DNA of 64,000 bases from the NCBI RefSeq assembly GCF_002072105.2, contig NZ_MTBC01000006.1, forward strand, positions 1-64,000, given 5' to 3'. Every line of letters begins with the position of its first letter. Position 1 is the stretch's first letter. A program made the translations under genes and the position numbers. Under the pieces are notes generated by a model. That model saw only the letters and a list, made by a program, of their open reading frames with translations, did no database searches and was not told the DNA's origin. The stretch is from Croceivirga radicis (GTDB lineage Bacteria > Bacteroidota > Bacteroidia > Flavobacteriales > Flavobacteriaceae). Of the stretch, positions 21,839-31,509 are shown in pieces.

Positions 21839-22581
21839 TATGGCTTTATGTATTTTTTTAAATCGATTTGCTGCTGTTCAATGACCTCTACCACCATTTT
21901 GGCAATCGCTGTTGCTCCCTTTTTAGATAAATGGGTGTTATCCTCTTTTCCGTTAGGGTAATACGGATGTTCCCCAGGCTTAAAATGCAGATGTAATTGC
22001 TTTGAGGCTTCAACCCCATAACTTATTTCCCAAGCTTCGGTTAATGTTTGTAAGTCGATTAATGGCACCTTTAATTCATTAGCTACCATACGTACTATCA
22101 ACGGATATTCGCCATGGGTATCTATCAACACACCAAATTCGTTAAAATTTCTCCTAACTATGGACGTAAATAAAATTGGATGGGCTCCTTGTGCCCTGGT
22201 TTCCAATACAAATCGAACTAAATTGGTTCTATAAGCCGTGTAGGGGTTGGTAAATCTGTCTGGGTCTTTAAACTTTTGATCGTTATGCCCAAATTGAATA
22301 AAGACATAATCTCCTGGTTGTAATTGGGTAACAATACTATCCCATCTACCTTCAGCAATAAAACTCTTTGTACTGCGGCCATTAACCGCTCTATTATCTA
22401 TTTGCACATCTGCTGTAAAAAATTGAGATAATACCTGTGCCCAACCATGTTCTGGGTTTTTATCCGGATTCTTCTTGTTAGACATTGTAGAATCGCCAAT
22501 AGTATAAATTGTTATTTCTTGTGCATTACTTTGTAAGCAATACAGGAATAGAACAATACAAAAAGCCTTAATCCAACTCAT
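21838..22581 (-). CDS. CE12-like SGNH rhamnogalacturonan acetylesterase, exported
   Basis: 247 residues with a signal peptide (…YCLQSNAQ). Block I is YTIGDSTMSNKK (nucleophile Ser), block III is QFGHNDQKF, and the catalytic Asp/His are in DNTHLSKKGA near the C-terminus. This matches rhamnogalacturonan acetylesterases of family CE12, which remove acetyl groups from pectin so that lyases and hydrolases can act. It overlaps the upstream PL10-CE8 gene by 14 bases and the downstream GH28 by one, so it belongs to the same transcript. Confidence 0.88.
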   Translation of the reverse strand: MSWIKAFCIVLFLYCLQSNAQEITIYTIGDSTMSNKKNPDKNPEHGWAQVLSQFFTADVQIDNRAVNGRSTKSFIAEGRWDSIVTQLQPGDYVFIQFGHNDQKFKDPDRFTNPYTAYRTNLVRFVLETRAQGAHPILFTSIVRRNFNEFGVLIDTHGEYPLIVRMVANELKVPLIDLQTLTEAWEISYGVEASKQLHLHFKPGEHPYYPNGKEDNTHLSKKGATAIAKMVVEVIEQQQIDLKKYIKP

Positions 22582-24589
22582 ACCATTTATTTTTAGCGTT
22601 TGTTTCGGTACCGCCTAAAACCACTTCTTTGGTGTAATCTAGTGCTTCTTTTGCTGATAGTTGATGCGACCAAGCTACCCGATTGGTTAAATGGGCACCT
22701 GCACCGGAAGAATTGTATTCCCCGTAAAATGTTGTTTTCTCAGCAGCTTTGTTAGACCAGTTATCCCAGCCTAAAGGCGATATATGGCCTTCCATATTAC
22801 AATCTATAAAGACGGTCTTTGCATGAGAGCGCCATGGCCTACCCAAGAAAACGTTTTGAACCCCCTCTGCCGCGGTTAACTTGCAAGACTTGAAAACAAA
22901 ACCAAAAGGAATTCCTTCTTGCGTTGAAGCCGCAGTGATGTAAGAATCCGATTTGCTGTGCAACGTACAATCTTGAAACCATACCGTAGCACTGCCAAAA
23001 ATAAAGTCTGTTGTACCTTCTATATAACAATTATTAAAATATACCTTGTGGTTGGTACCGGTTGTATAGACCGTATCTTGATTTCCCTTAAAATTACAAT
23101 TATGTAGCACTACCTGGTCTGCATTTACGGATAACGCTATTGCTTGCCCAACAGGACCGGCCGTATTTTCTACAGTTAAGTTTTTGGCAATAAATCCATC
23201 TCCCTCTACTAACAAGCTAGGTGTTTTAAATGTGCTGTTTCTACCCGTATTTACTTTAGAAAAATGATCATCATAACTTATTATCGTTTGGTCAACTCCA
23301 TCGCCTAAAAAACTAATTTTAGGATTCCACTCGTTAACGGTTACCTTTTCTGGATAAATCCCTTTTTTAATATGAATAAAAACCCGTTGGTAGGGAAATG
23401 CCTTTGCGCTATTAACAGCTTCCTGTATACTACTAAAATGCCCCATTCCATCTTGGGCTACCACCATATTATACAAGTCTGCAGTTGGGTCCTGCCTTTT
23501 ATCTAATAGCTTTTCTCGCCATTTTGGATATAAGTCCAATACAGCTTGTGGTTGGTCTGTGTACCAACGGTAACCATTCTGTCTTTCTTTACCTATTTCT
23601 TTTAAGCTTGCCTTTTTAATACCATCCCGATCGCAGAAGAAAGGGGTATTATCTTCTAAATCCATAAACCTACCCCACAATGGTTTGGCATTAGGCGATG
23701 TAAGCACTTGCTTTTCTATTACTTTACCATTTTCCCCATAAATTCTTTTGATTTCAACACCGTTTAATTGCGATTGTCTAAACCAAGCCACAACTCCTTC
23801 AATAGCTTTAACTACTTGCGGGCTTGGGTTTTCTAGCTGCATTAGCAAAAGTGCTATGGGGGCCGATTCTTTTCCGCTTAAACTAGGAAGTTCATAGGCA
23901 CGTGCTTTTGCGGGTTGTAAAGTTGCCACATCGTGTTGGGCACACCAGCCGGTTAACATACCCTTTTGTTTTACCTGGGTTTTTAAAATACAATTGACCC
24001 CCTTTTGGAATGCTAAAGCTACTTTCCCTCTTGTTATCGGTGCTAGCATTAAACTAGAAAAGGGCGCCTTATCTTGCATAATATCATAGAGTAATTGTAA
24101 TACATTACCCATTGCATCATCATTGTAAGTGATGTGCGAATAGTAGCCTTCCCTTAAAGGATAAAACTGTGGCCAACCCCCATTATCGTATTGGGCATTT
24201 AGCAAATATTGTAATCCGTTTAAAAAAGCATCTTTATGTACAGGAAAACGCTGCTGTTGATATATCTTGGCCAAAAATGTCATTTCTAAAAACGTTGCAC
24301 CATTATCTATGGTAGTTCCCGTTTTTTTTGTTTTGTCCTTTTTAAGTTGTGCTATTTCTTTAGGACTTAAGGGCTGGTGTATTTGCTTGTTCTTGGGCCA
24401 ACCGCCGTTCTCATTTTGGTACAACAGCACATTATTGGCAACCACTAACGCTTCTTCTGTGGCATACCAATTATCTGTTGATTTTAATACTAAATTCTCC
24501 CACGAATGGTCTAACTGTTGTGCTCTTAAACCTTGCAATAAGCTTAAAAGACAAAAGAGTGTTAATACTTGTTTTAGGTCTTTAATCAT
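22568..24589 (-). CDS. Pectate lyase (PL10) fused to pectin methylesterase (CE8)
   Basis: 673 residues with a signal peptide (…LQGLRAQ). Residues ~30-350 are a PL10 alpha-barrel: NENGGWPKNKQ, GTTIDNGAT, YDNGGWPQFYPLREGYYSHI, TYNDDAMGNVL and TGWCAQHD. After a linker, residues ~370-660 are a CE8 beta-helix with VAQDGMGHFSSIQEAV, GNQDTVYT, IEGTTDFIFG (catalytic Asp) and FLGRPWRSHA (Arg/Trp). One exported protein can thus remove methyl esters and then cleave the exposed polygalacturonate, leaving unsaturated ends for GH105 and KduI. It overlaps GH43 by 8 bases and CE12 by 14. Confidence 0.93.
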   Translation of the reverse strand: MIKDLKQVLTLFCLLSLLQGLRAQQLDHSWENLVLKSTDNWYATEEALVVANNVLLYQNENGGWPKNKQIHQPLSPKEIAQLKKDKTKKTGTTIDNGATFLEMTFLAKIYQQQRFPVHKDAFLNGLQYLLNAQYDNGGWPQFYPLREGYYSHITYNDDAMGNVLQLLYDIMQDKAPFSSLMLAPITRGKVALAFQKGVNCILKTQVKQKGMLTGWCAQHDVATLQPAKARAYELPSLSGKESAPIALLLMQLENPSPQVVKAIEGVVAWFRQSQLNGVEIKRIYGENGKVIEKQVLTSPNAKPLWGRFMDLEDNTPFFCDRDGIKKASLKEIGKERQNGYRWYTDQPQAVLDLYPKWREKLLDKRQDPTADLYNMVVAQDGMGHFSSIQEAVNSAKAFPYQRVFIHIKKGIYPEKVTVNEWNPKISFLGDGVDQTIISYDDHFSKVNTGRNSTFKTPSLLVEGDGFIAKNLTVENTAGPVGQAIALSVNADQVVLHNCNFKGNQDTVYTTGTNHKVYFNNCYIEGTTDFIFGSATVWFQDCTLHSKSDSYITAASTQEGIPFGFVFKSCKLTAAEGVQNVFLGRPWRSHAKTVFIDCNMEGHISPLGWDNWSNKAAEKTTFYGEYNSSGAGAHLTNRVAWSHQLSAKEALDYTKEVVLGGTETNAKNKWYELD

Positions 24590-26186
24590 TGGTAAAACGT
24601 ATATAGTCTATAGCTAAACTCCCAGAATCATTGGTTACACCCTCTCGCATAGCAAAGTATCCAATTTTTGCACCTATCCACTTACCTTCCTGTGCACTAA
24701 AAGAACCTCCTATTTGGTTAAACCGTTTACCATTTTCGCTTAAAAAAAATTGGCAAACGCCTCCGTTGTCAACTTGTATTTTTAAAAACAATTCACCTGA
24801 TTTTACGGCAATGGGTTTACTTAGTACTTCTTCTTCTCCTTGCTCAGCATCTGAACAGGTGGCAAGACGGGCAAATAATTTGTTATTTTCTTTGTACACT
24901 TTTAGATAAGCGTATTTTCTACCCATTATCAAAAATCCGAAATGCTCCCCATTCTCCCTAGCCGTAAAACTTACCTTGGTTGTAGCGGTAAATTTTTCTG
25001 CCGGCCATTTTTGTAAGAATAAAAATGGGATATCCCATAAAGATTCAGCATTGTCTGGCCTTGGTTTGCAAAAGAGTTTATAATGCCCATCTGAGGTAGG
25101 AAAACCCCATTTTAATTTAGGATTGGCATGCCATTGCCATTGCAAGCCTGTTGTAATGCCATTAAACTCATCAGAATCTGGCGGGGTTTTTATGGAATAT
25201 GTTGCACCCACGTTAGGTTTTGGATGTGTTTTTAACGGAACACCAATAGCATTACCTTGGTCTTTACCAATAATTGGCCAATCATTTTTCCATGTCATGG
25301 GTTGCAGATGCACTATGCGGCCATAGGCACCCTTGTCTTGAAAATGAACAAACCAGTCTTCTCCCGTAACTGTATCTACCCAAGCCCCTTGGTGCGGACC
25401 ATTAATAGTGGTATTGCCTTGCTCCAATACGGTTTTATATTCATAGGGGCCCCACACATTTTTAGACCTGAGCACCTCTTGCCAGCCGGTGGCTACGCCA
25501 CCAGCGGGAGCAAATAAATAATAATAGCCATTGCGTTTATAAAATTTAGGGCCTTCTATGGTAGGGTGGGTCTCATGCCCATCAAAAACCATTACATCAT
25601 CGTTTAGAACAGCTGTAGCATCGGGTTTCATAGAACAAACCATCAACATGCTTTTTATCTGGGCTCTACTTCCTGCAAAGGCATAAGCCAAATAGGCCTT
25701 ACCATCATCGTCCCAAAGGGGTGTGGGATCAATTAAACCTTTTCCTGGTTTTATAAGTAATGGTTTAGACCAATCATCTTCTGGATTTTTGGTCTTTATC
25801 ATGTAAATACCAAAATCTGGATCTGGATAAAAAATATAGTACTCCCCTTTATAATATCGAATACAAGGTGCCCACACCCCATTACCATGTTGGGGCACGT
25901 TAAATACCTCTAGGGGTACTTGCTCTTTTAAAGCATAGTTTACCAATTGCCAGTTTACCAAATCGTTAGAATGTAGAATAGGTAAACCGGGAACGCAATT
26001 AAAAGAAGATGCTGTCATGTAATAATCCTTACCAACTCTAACTACGTCTGGGTCAGAAAAATCAGAATGAAGTATAGGATTGGTGTAAGTACCATCTTCA
26101 TTGTCTGCCTGCCAAACTTTTGAATGCTGCTGAGCATATCCCACAAATACGAACAGCAAACAACCCAAAACACTATTTAATTTCAT
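24582..26186 (-). CDS. GH43 glycoside hydrolase with C-terminal beta-sandwich, exported
   Basis: 534 residues with a signal peptide (…VGYAQQ). Residues ~30-320 form the five-bladed propeller: NPILHSDFSDPDVVRVGKDY (Asp base), LIDPTPLWDDDGKAYLAY (Asp), and THPTIEGPKFYKRNGYYYLF (Glu acid). Residues ~335-530 resemble the concanavalin-like C-terminal domain of beta-xylosidase-type GH43 enzymes. Likely an exo-acting xylosidase or arabinofuranosidase for pectin side chains. It starts 2 bases after the stop of the DUF5060-type gene. Confidence 0.9.
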   Translation of the reverse strand: MKLNSVLGCLLFVFVGYAQQHSKVWQADNEDGTYTNPILHSDFSDPDVVRVGKDYYMTASSFNCVPGLPILHSNDLVNWQLVNYALKEQVPLEVFNVPQHGNGVWAPCIRYYKGEYYIFYPDPDFGIYMIKTKNPEDDWSKPLLIKPGKGLIDPTPLWDDDGKAYLAYAFAGSRAQIKSMLMVCSMKPDATAVLNDDVMVFDGHETHPTIEGPKFYKRNGYYYLFAPAGGVATGWQEVLRSKNVWGPYEYKTVLEQGNTTINGPHQGAWVDTVTGEDWFVHFQDKGAYGRIVHLQPMTWKNDWPIIGKDQGNAIGVPLKTHPKPNVGATYSIKTPPDSDEFNGITTGLQWQWHANPKLKWGFPTSDGHYKLFCKPRPDNAESLWDIPFLFLQKWPAEKFTATTKVSFTARENGEHFGFLIMGRKYAYLKVYKENNKLFARLATCSDAEQGEEEVLSKPIAVKSGELFLKIQVDNGGVCQFFLSENGKRFNQIGGSFSAQEGKWIGAKIGYFAMREGVTNDSGSLAIDYIRFTND

Positions 26187-26188
26187 CT

Positions 26189-27793
26189 TTATTTAATTGG
26201 TCTTAACCGAATAGCTAGGTACGGTTTTTTGGGTAACGTAATTTTTTTGTCGGCAACATCCTTCATACGGTAACGCCCGGCAGACGCGGTAACAAACCTT
26301 TCTGAAACTAGAGTTTGAGTACCATTGCTGGCATCTATAATTGTTGCTTCGTACTCAATTCCTTCTTTTAGCTTATCTAATTCACCATTTTTCTTGGGTA
26401 ACGAAAAAGCCCATTCACCCCTTTCTTGTTCTCCAAAATAAATTAGGTAGTCTCCCTTACCATTGGTTGCTGTTTCTATATCTCTACTTATATCTGCCAT
26501 GTGTAAAGGGCCTAAATCATCTGTTATCAACTCTTTCAGAAATTTTACCGCTTTCCAACTTTCGCCTTTTAGTTCGCCACCATTGGCCCATACAATATTG
26601 TCTGGGTCTCCAGAATCTATTACTTCTCCATGCGTTACGTATCCACCGGCTATAACCCCATTCCAAATTCTATGTGTTAATGCCTCACCACTTAATTGCC
26701 CCCATCTAGATGGCAAATTACCTTCATAACCAACCTCATCTAGAACTATTGGCTTTTTATAAACGCGCCTTAATGTAGCCGTACCAACGGAGTTTAACAC
26801 AGGAGCCTCGTCCTGTATACTCACATGGGTTAATTCTGGCATAGTGTAATCATAATAGACAGCTGTTGGTCCATGTATAGATATCAGATGATTGTAAGGA
26901 TCATTCTCCTTGGTAGTTTTAATTAAGGCATCCCAATCTTGTATACTTTTAGTATCTAAATATGCCCACTCATTGGCCAAAGACCACCACACGTTTTTAA
27001 AAGATGCTATTCTGGCTAACGTATATTCTAGATACTGCTTATCTACCGCTGCCGGCATCTGGTCAAAACCCCAAATACCCTCATCATAGGGGTGAAATAG
27101 AATTAAATCTGCCTGAATACCTAATGCATCTAATTCTAAAATACGTTCTTCTAACTGTTGAAAGAATACTGGATTAAAGTGCGAAAAATCCCAATTATAT
27201 ACTGTTTTACCCGCTTTATCTGTATGCGTATTCTTGAGTTTAAACGGATAGTGCTCTGGCAAAATCCCTGCAGTACCATATCGTTTGGGTAGCACGCACA
27301 TTCTAACTTTGTTAAACCCTGCTTTTTTAAGGTTTTTTAGGGTGATTTTTCTAAGCGAATCGGTCATATGGCTCCATGCATATAACGTAGTGCCAAACGG
27401 AAAATAATAGCCTCCATTTTTATATTTAAAATGAAAGGTATCTGCCACCTCTACTGGCCCATCTGTTATTGTGGTAGCCACGGTGCACTTAAACGAACCC
27501 GACTTTCCCCGCAACGCTTTTATATTTGAACTGGTTTTAAAGTACCAGTCTCCTGGCAATATGGGCATAAAACGAAGCTTATACGTATGGTTACCATCAT
27601 AAAACCCTTTTACAGTTAGGGTGGTATCTTTATGAATAAATGTTCCCGATAACGCTACTTCGGTAAAAGGATTGCCCGAATGCTCATAAGAAAAAGAGGC
27701 CTCAAAACGACTCCATTGTTCTATAGTTTGTGCCGTGATAGACAAGCTAAGCAGGTTAAAAAAGATGACCAAAAACGTTACATACTTTTTCAT
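26189..27793 (-). CDS. DUF5060-type putative glycoside hydrolase, exported
   Basis: 534 residues with a signal peptide (…LSITAQ). The N-terminal ~95 residues (IEQWSRFEASFSYEHSGNPF to GSFKCTV) resemble the DUF5060 beta-sandwich. Residues ~115-420 look like a TIM barrel: YYFPFGTTLYAWSHM, FNKVRMCVLPKRYG, WWSLANEWAYLD (Asn-Glu, acid/base-like) and KPIVLDEVGYEGN (Glu, nucleophile-like). A short C-terminal sandwich follows. Two Glu at strand ends 4 and 7 fit a clan GH-A retaining enzyme; apiosidase-like (GH140-related) is one possibility. It overlaps the adjacent Gfo/Idh/MocA gene by 4 bases. Confidence 0.75.
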   Translation of the reverse strand: MKKYVTFLVIFFNLLSLSITAQTIEQWSRFEASFSYEHSGNPFTEVALSGTFIHKDTTLTVKGFYDGNHTYKLRFMPILPGDWYFKTSSNIKALRGKSGSFKCTVATTITDGPVEVADTFHFKYKNGGYYFPFGTTLYAWSHMTDSLRKITLKNLKKAGFNKVRMCVLPKRYGTAGILPEHYPFKLKNTHTDKAGKTVYNWDFSHFNPVFFQQLEERILELDALGIQADLILFHPYDEGIWGFDQMPAAVDKQYLEYTLARIASFKNVWWSLANEWAYLDTKSIQDWDALIKTTKENDPYNHLISIHGPTAVYYDYTMPELTHVSIQDEAPVLNSVGTATLRRVYKKPIVLDEVGYEGNLPSRWGQLSGEALTHRIWNGVIAGGYVTHGEVIDSGDPDNIVWANGGELKGESWKAVKFLKELITDDLGPLHMADISRDIETATNGKGDYLIYFGEQERGEWAFSLPKKNGELDKLKEGIEYEATIIDASNGTQTLVSERFVTASAGRYRMKDVADKKITLPKKPYLAIRLRPIK

Positions 27794-28833
27794 AAAGACA
27801 CCATGCGTTTCTCGTTGATACTTTGGTAAGCTCGTTCAATTATTTCAATGCAATTCTTAGCTTCTTCTGCTTGTACGGGCAATGGTCCCTTAGACATGAT
27901 AGCATCATAGAGCTGGTCATAAAAATCCATACAGTTGCCCTTTTCGCTATAGATGTGCTTTTTTACGCTTTCACCTTCACTTATTGTGTGCAATACTCCT
28001 TGTTGGTCTACAGGTTCCTCTCCCCAATTTTTATCCAATGGAGAGACTCGTTTTTTTAATGCTGCTTCTTGAATATCTGCCCTGCTTTTAAGAAATGAGC
28101 CCTTGGTGCCGTGAATCACATATGCTGGCGTAGGCTCTTTTACAAAATAGCTAGACTTTAGTGCTACTCTAAAATGATTGTAAAATAGTTTTATATCAAA
28201 ATAATCAATGACCTTAGAGTTTGGCCTATAGCTATCTGCATCTGCAAACAATGCGTTGGGTTTTCCAAATAATTGTAATGCTTGATCAATTAAATGGGAG
28301 CCTAAATCGTAAATACTTCCTACGGCTGCGGTAGGTTCCTCTTTGTGCGTTTTGGCACTTAGAGCTGGTTCAAAACGGTCATAATGTATTTCTACATCCG
28401 TTATTTCCCCTAAAACTTTAGCATCAAGAATTTTCTTTACAGTTTTAAAATCACTGTCCCATCTACGATTATGAAAAACCGTAAGGTGTAGGTTTTTCTT
28501 ATTGGCTAGGGCCATTAAGGTTTCTGCTTGCTTTACAGTTGCCGTAAAAGGCTTTTCTACCACAACGTGCTTACCCGCTTCAAGCGCTTTTTTGGTATAG
28601 TCAAAATGCGTAATACTTGGAGTGTTCACCACTACAAGTTGTAACTGTTCATCTGATAAAAGCTCATCAAACGTGCGCACGGTATGGATATCTGAATATT
28701 GTTTTTCCGCTTCGTTTTTAGTGCGTTCCCAAACCGTACTTAATGTAAAATTAGGATTGGCGGCCAATAGGGGAGCATGAAAAACATACCCACTCATACC
28801 AAATGAACAAAGGGCTGTTTTTATTGGTTGCAT
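27790..28833 (-). CDS. Gfo/Idh/MocA-family oxidoreductase, cytoplasmic
   Basis: 347 residues, no signal peptide. N-terminal Rossmann half, FGMSGYVFHAPLLAANP in place of a strict GxGxxG, then VVNTPSITHFDYTKKALEAG and EKPFT, the conserved Lys-Pro pair. The second half has GSIYDLGSHLIDQALQLFG, the family's DxGxH active-site region. It resembles the sugar or inositol dehydrogenases of this family; substrate unknown. Encoded in the pectin locus between a Tat-exported relative and the DUF5060 gene, so it may oxidise or epimerise a minor pectin sugar inside the cell. Confidence 0.85.
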   Translation of the reverse strand: MQPIKTALCSFGMSGYVFHAPLLAANPNFTLSTVWERTKNEAEKQYSDIHTVRTFDELLSDEQLQLVVVNTPSITHFDYTKKALEAGKHVVVEKPFTATVKQAETLMALANKKNLHLTVFHNRRWDSDFKTVKKILDAKVLGEITDVEIHYDRFEPALSAKTHKEEPTAAVGSIYDLGSHLIDQALQLFGKPNALFADADSYRPNSKVIDYFDIKLFYNHFRVALKSSYFVKEPTPAYVIHGTKGSFLKSRADIQEAALKKRVSPLDKNWGEEPVDQQGVLHTISEGESVKKHIYSEKGNCMDFYDQLYDAIMSKGPLPVQAEEAKNCIEIIERAYQSINEKRMVSL

Positions 28834-28848
28834 CTTGCTAAGGTTTAA

Positions 28849-30246
28849 TTATTTTAAACGCTTTACGCTAGGCTCTAACGCTGTTAGCTCTGAAATTGCT
28901 ATTGGTTTACCGCTTTCAATACTTTTTCTGGCACCAATACCTATAAGTACAGACATGATACCGTCTCGGATACCAGCAGAACGATCATAGGGGTCTTTTT
29001 CGGTAGGTGTTTTAAATATCTTATCGTGTAAGCGCTTATCGCCACCACCGTGACCTCCCTTTTCTACAGGTACTTTTACCGTTTCAAAATCGCTCCACAA
29101 TTTATGTACTATTATACTTTCCGTTTTTGCTTCTTCCATAGCATTTTGGTCCATCTCTTTTGCGTGTAGCGCTTCTTGTGAAATAGCAGTATTTTGATGA
29201 TATGGTATATCTAAAGCGGCTTCTATACGCCCCTTGGTACCATTAAAGGCGATACGCCACCCTTCAAAGGGGGAATAAGTAGTTAACGAATAATTTACGG
29301 TGACGTTATTGGCATATTTTATTTGAGCAGACATTTTATCATAAATGTCAATTTCGTCCCTAAACAAACAGTTATCCCTAATGTAGCCATCAAAATTCTC
29401 ATTGGCCACATATAAATCCATCAATCTTTTATTTTTAGTGATGTCAAAGTGATATTCGCATTTATCCTTAAAAGAACAGTCTCGGCAATTAGCACCCCTA
29501 AAAGGCCCGTTTTTACCGTAATGCTCTAAATCCCCGTAGGCAAAAACCTCTTCTGGATCAGAATCTATCCACCAGTTCAACAAATCAAAATGGTGGGTGG
29601 ACTTATGCACCCAAAGTGACCCTCCTTTATTTACCAAACCGTGCCACCTTCTAAAATAAGAAGCGCCATGATATGTGTTTAAGTACCAGTGAAAATCTAC
29701 TGAGGTTATTTCACCAATAGTTCCAGAAGCAATCAATTCTTTAATCTTGGTACTGTAAGGGCTCCATCTGTAGTTAAAACCTACAATTAAAGAATTGCCC
29801 GAACTTTTCTCGGCATCTATAATTTGCTGTGCCTTATCTTCATCAGTAGTTAAGGGTTTTTCCGTAAGTACGTCTATGCCCGCCTTTAAGCCTTTTACGA
29901 TAAATTCGTGATGGGTAGCGTCTACCGTGGTTACTATTACCAAATCTGGTTTGGCATCTTTCAGCATTTGGTCAAAATCCAAAAACAATGGGCATTTGGT
30001 GCCTATGTATTCTTGTGCATAAGATAACCTCCCCTCATTAACATCGCACAGGCCAACAAATTCCAAAATATCTGAATACTCGTCTACCAGGCGTTTTCCC
30101 CAAAAACTTGTACCACGAATTCCCGTGCCTACCAAGGCTACTTTCAGTTTTTCTTTTTTACCAAATTCAAATACATTAATGGGAAATGCAGTTGTAGCCG
30201 CTAACATACTAACGGAGGTCAAAAATTTTCTTCTGGTCGTTTTCAT
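28849..30246 (-). CDS. Tat-exported Gfo/Idh/MocA-family protein
   Basis: 465 residues. The start MKTTRRKFLTSVSMLAATT is a twin-arginine signal, implying export in a folded state with its dinucleotide. GTGIRGTSFWGKRL, TTVDATHHEFIVKGLKAG and LTEKPLTTD mark the nucleotide-binding half; GGSLWVHKSTHHFDLLNWW is the active-site region. A cysteine group CRDCSFKDKC (~245-255) may bind a metal. Exported members of this superfamily include GH109 enzymes that use NAD for hydrolysis by elimination, so a glycosidase role is possible but not shown. Confidence 0.82.
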   Translation of the reverse strand: MKTTRRKFLTSVSMLAATTAFPINVFEFGKKEKLKVALVGTGIRGTSFWGKRLVDEYSDILEFVGLCDVNEGRLSYAQEYIGTKCPLFLDFDQMLKDAKPDLVIVTTVDATHHEFIVKGLKAGIDVLTEKPLTTDEDKAQQIIDAEKSSGNSLIVGFNYRWSPYSTKIKELIASGTIGEITSVDFHWYLNTYHGASYFRRWHGLVNKGGSLWVHKSTHHFDLLNWWIDSDPEEVFAYGDLEHYGKNGPFRGANCRDCSFKDKCEYHFDITKNKRLMDLYVANENFDGYIRDNCLFRDEIDIYDKMSAQIKYANNVTVNYSLTTYSPFEGWRIAFNGTKGRIEAALDIPYHQNTAISQEALHAKEMDQNAMEEAKTESIIVHKLWSDFETVKVPVEKGGHGGGDKRLHDKIFKTPTEKDPYDRSAGIRDGIMSVLIGIGARKSIESGKPIAISELTALEPSVKRLK

Positions 30247-30263
30247 GGTTTAAGTTTTTGCTG

Positions 30264-31499
30264 TTATTTATTTAGTTCTAAGGCCGCAAACATAAACGGG
30301 CCTGTACCTTTTGGATCATTGGAACGTATTATTTCGTTAATGTAATAGTCAAAGCTACCGTCTCTGTAAGGATCGCCACCCAAACCGGCCACGCCACAAC
30401 ATTTATTTAGGTTTACTACCCCATTTTCTTCTACGGATATAAATTGATCTAGTATACCTTGCCATCCTTTTTCTGCATAAGCCATGAATGATTTATCCAA
30501 ATACCCCTTGTTTACCCCTTTTGCCAAAGTATAGGTAAACATTGCGGTACCTGTGGCTTCTAAATAATTACCTTCTCTTTCTGGCATATTTAATACTTGA
30601 TACCAAGTGCCCGTTTGATCTTGATATTTAATTATAGCTTCCGCATAGCCCTTTAGGTAAGAAACCAACCTTTCATATCCAGCATGTTCTTTTGGAAAAT
30701 GATCTAGAATATCTACCAACGCCATACCGTACCATCCCATTCCCCTGGACCAAAAATTTTGCGAAAGCCCTGTTTTGGCATCTGCCCAACGTTGTTCCCT
30801 ACTCTCGTCCCAACCATGAAAATATAATCCTGTTTTGGGGTCTTTGTTGTATTTTTCTATTAAATCGAATTGCAGTATAATTTTATCCAAAACCTTTTTT
30901 TGTGCTTCTCCATCCATAAATGTTAAGGCATACTTGGTATGGAAAGGTTCTGCCATAAAAACACCATCTAACCACATTTGGTAGGGATAACGCTTCTTAT
31001 GCCAATACCCACCTTCTGAAGTAGTAGGTTGGTCTACTAATTGCGCATGTAAGGTATCCATGGCTTTTTTAAAGCGTTGCTCGCCGGTCTTATCAAATAA
31101 GTATAAAGTTGCATCGCCAGATTTAATCATATCAAGATTGTAATTGCCGATTTTATATGTATTAATTGAGCCATCCTCATTAATCATACGATTACCATAA
31201 TCATAGATGTAATTGTAAAGCGAGGAATCTGGATATTTTTCAATGACCCTTGAAATGGCCTGCAAAACCAAACCATTGGTATAACTCCACCTTGGCTCTT
31301 TTTGAAAATCTAACAACGTTGGATCTGGAAAACGGTGCATTTCTGAAAGCGCCATACGCTGAGACCATTTTAAGTCTGTTGGCACTACTTGTTCTTTAGT
31401 CTCATTATTAGAGGCTGTATCTTCCCTTTTGGTTTCTTTACAACCTATGGTTAAACTAAGAACCAAAATGGATAAGCAAGTCTTTATTAAATTATTCAT
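30264..31499 (-). CDS. GH105 unsaturated rhamnogalacturonyl hydrolase, lipoprotein (paralogue 1)
   Basis: 411 residues from the ATG at 31499 (a TTG codon precedes it). Lipobox LTIGC, Cys20, followed by KETKRED, a charged tail of the type linked with surface export in Flavobacteriia. Barrel motifs: YPYQMWLDGVFMAEPF (catalytic-type Asp), NFWSRGMGWYGMALVD, YLEATGTAMFTYTLAKG and CCGVAGLGGDPYRDGSFDYY. It takes unsaturated uronic acids from the ends of lyase products. It starts 10 bases after its paralogue and is ~50% similar by eye. Confidence 0.9.
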   Translation of the reverse strand: MNNLIKTCLSILVLSLTIGCKETKREDTASNNETKEQVVPTDLKWSQRMALSEMHRFPDPTLLDFQKEPRWSYTNGLVLQAISRVIEKYPDSSLYNYIYDYGNRMINEDGSINTYKIGNYNLDMIKSGDATLYLFDKTGEQRFKKAMDTLHAQLVDQPTTSEGGYWHKKRYPYQMWLDGVFMAEPFHTKYALTFMDGEAQKKVLDKIILQFDLIEKYNKDPKTGLYFHGWDESREQRWADAKTGLSQNFWSRGMGWYGMALVDILDHFPKEHAGYERLVSYLKGYAEAIIKYQDQTGTWYQVLNMPEREGNYLEATGTAMFTYTLAKGVNKGYLDKSFMAYAEKGWQGILDQFISVEENGVVNLNKCCGVAGLGGDPYRDGSFDYYINEIIRSNDPKGTGPFMFAALELNK

Positions 31500-31509
31500 C
31501 AATCGTGTT

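Noticed and set aside
21858-21872. AATCGATTT near the CE12 stop as another LacI operator
   Set aside because: Only the ATCGAT core matches, it lacks the TGTA/TACA arms, and it is inside coding sequence far from a promoter.
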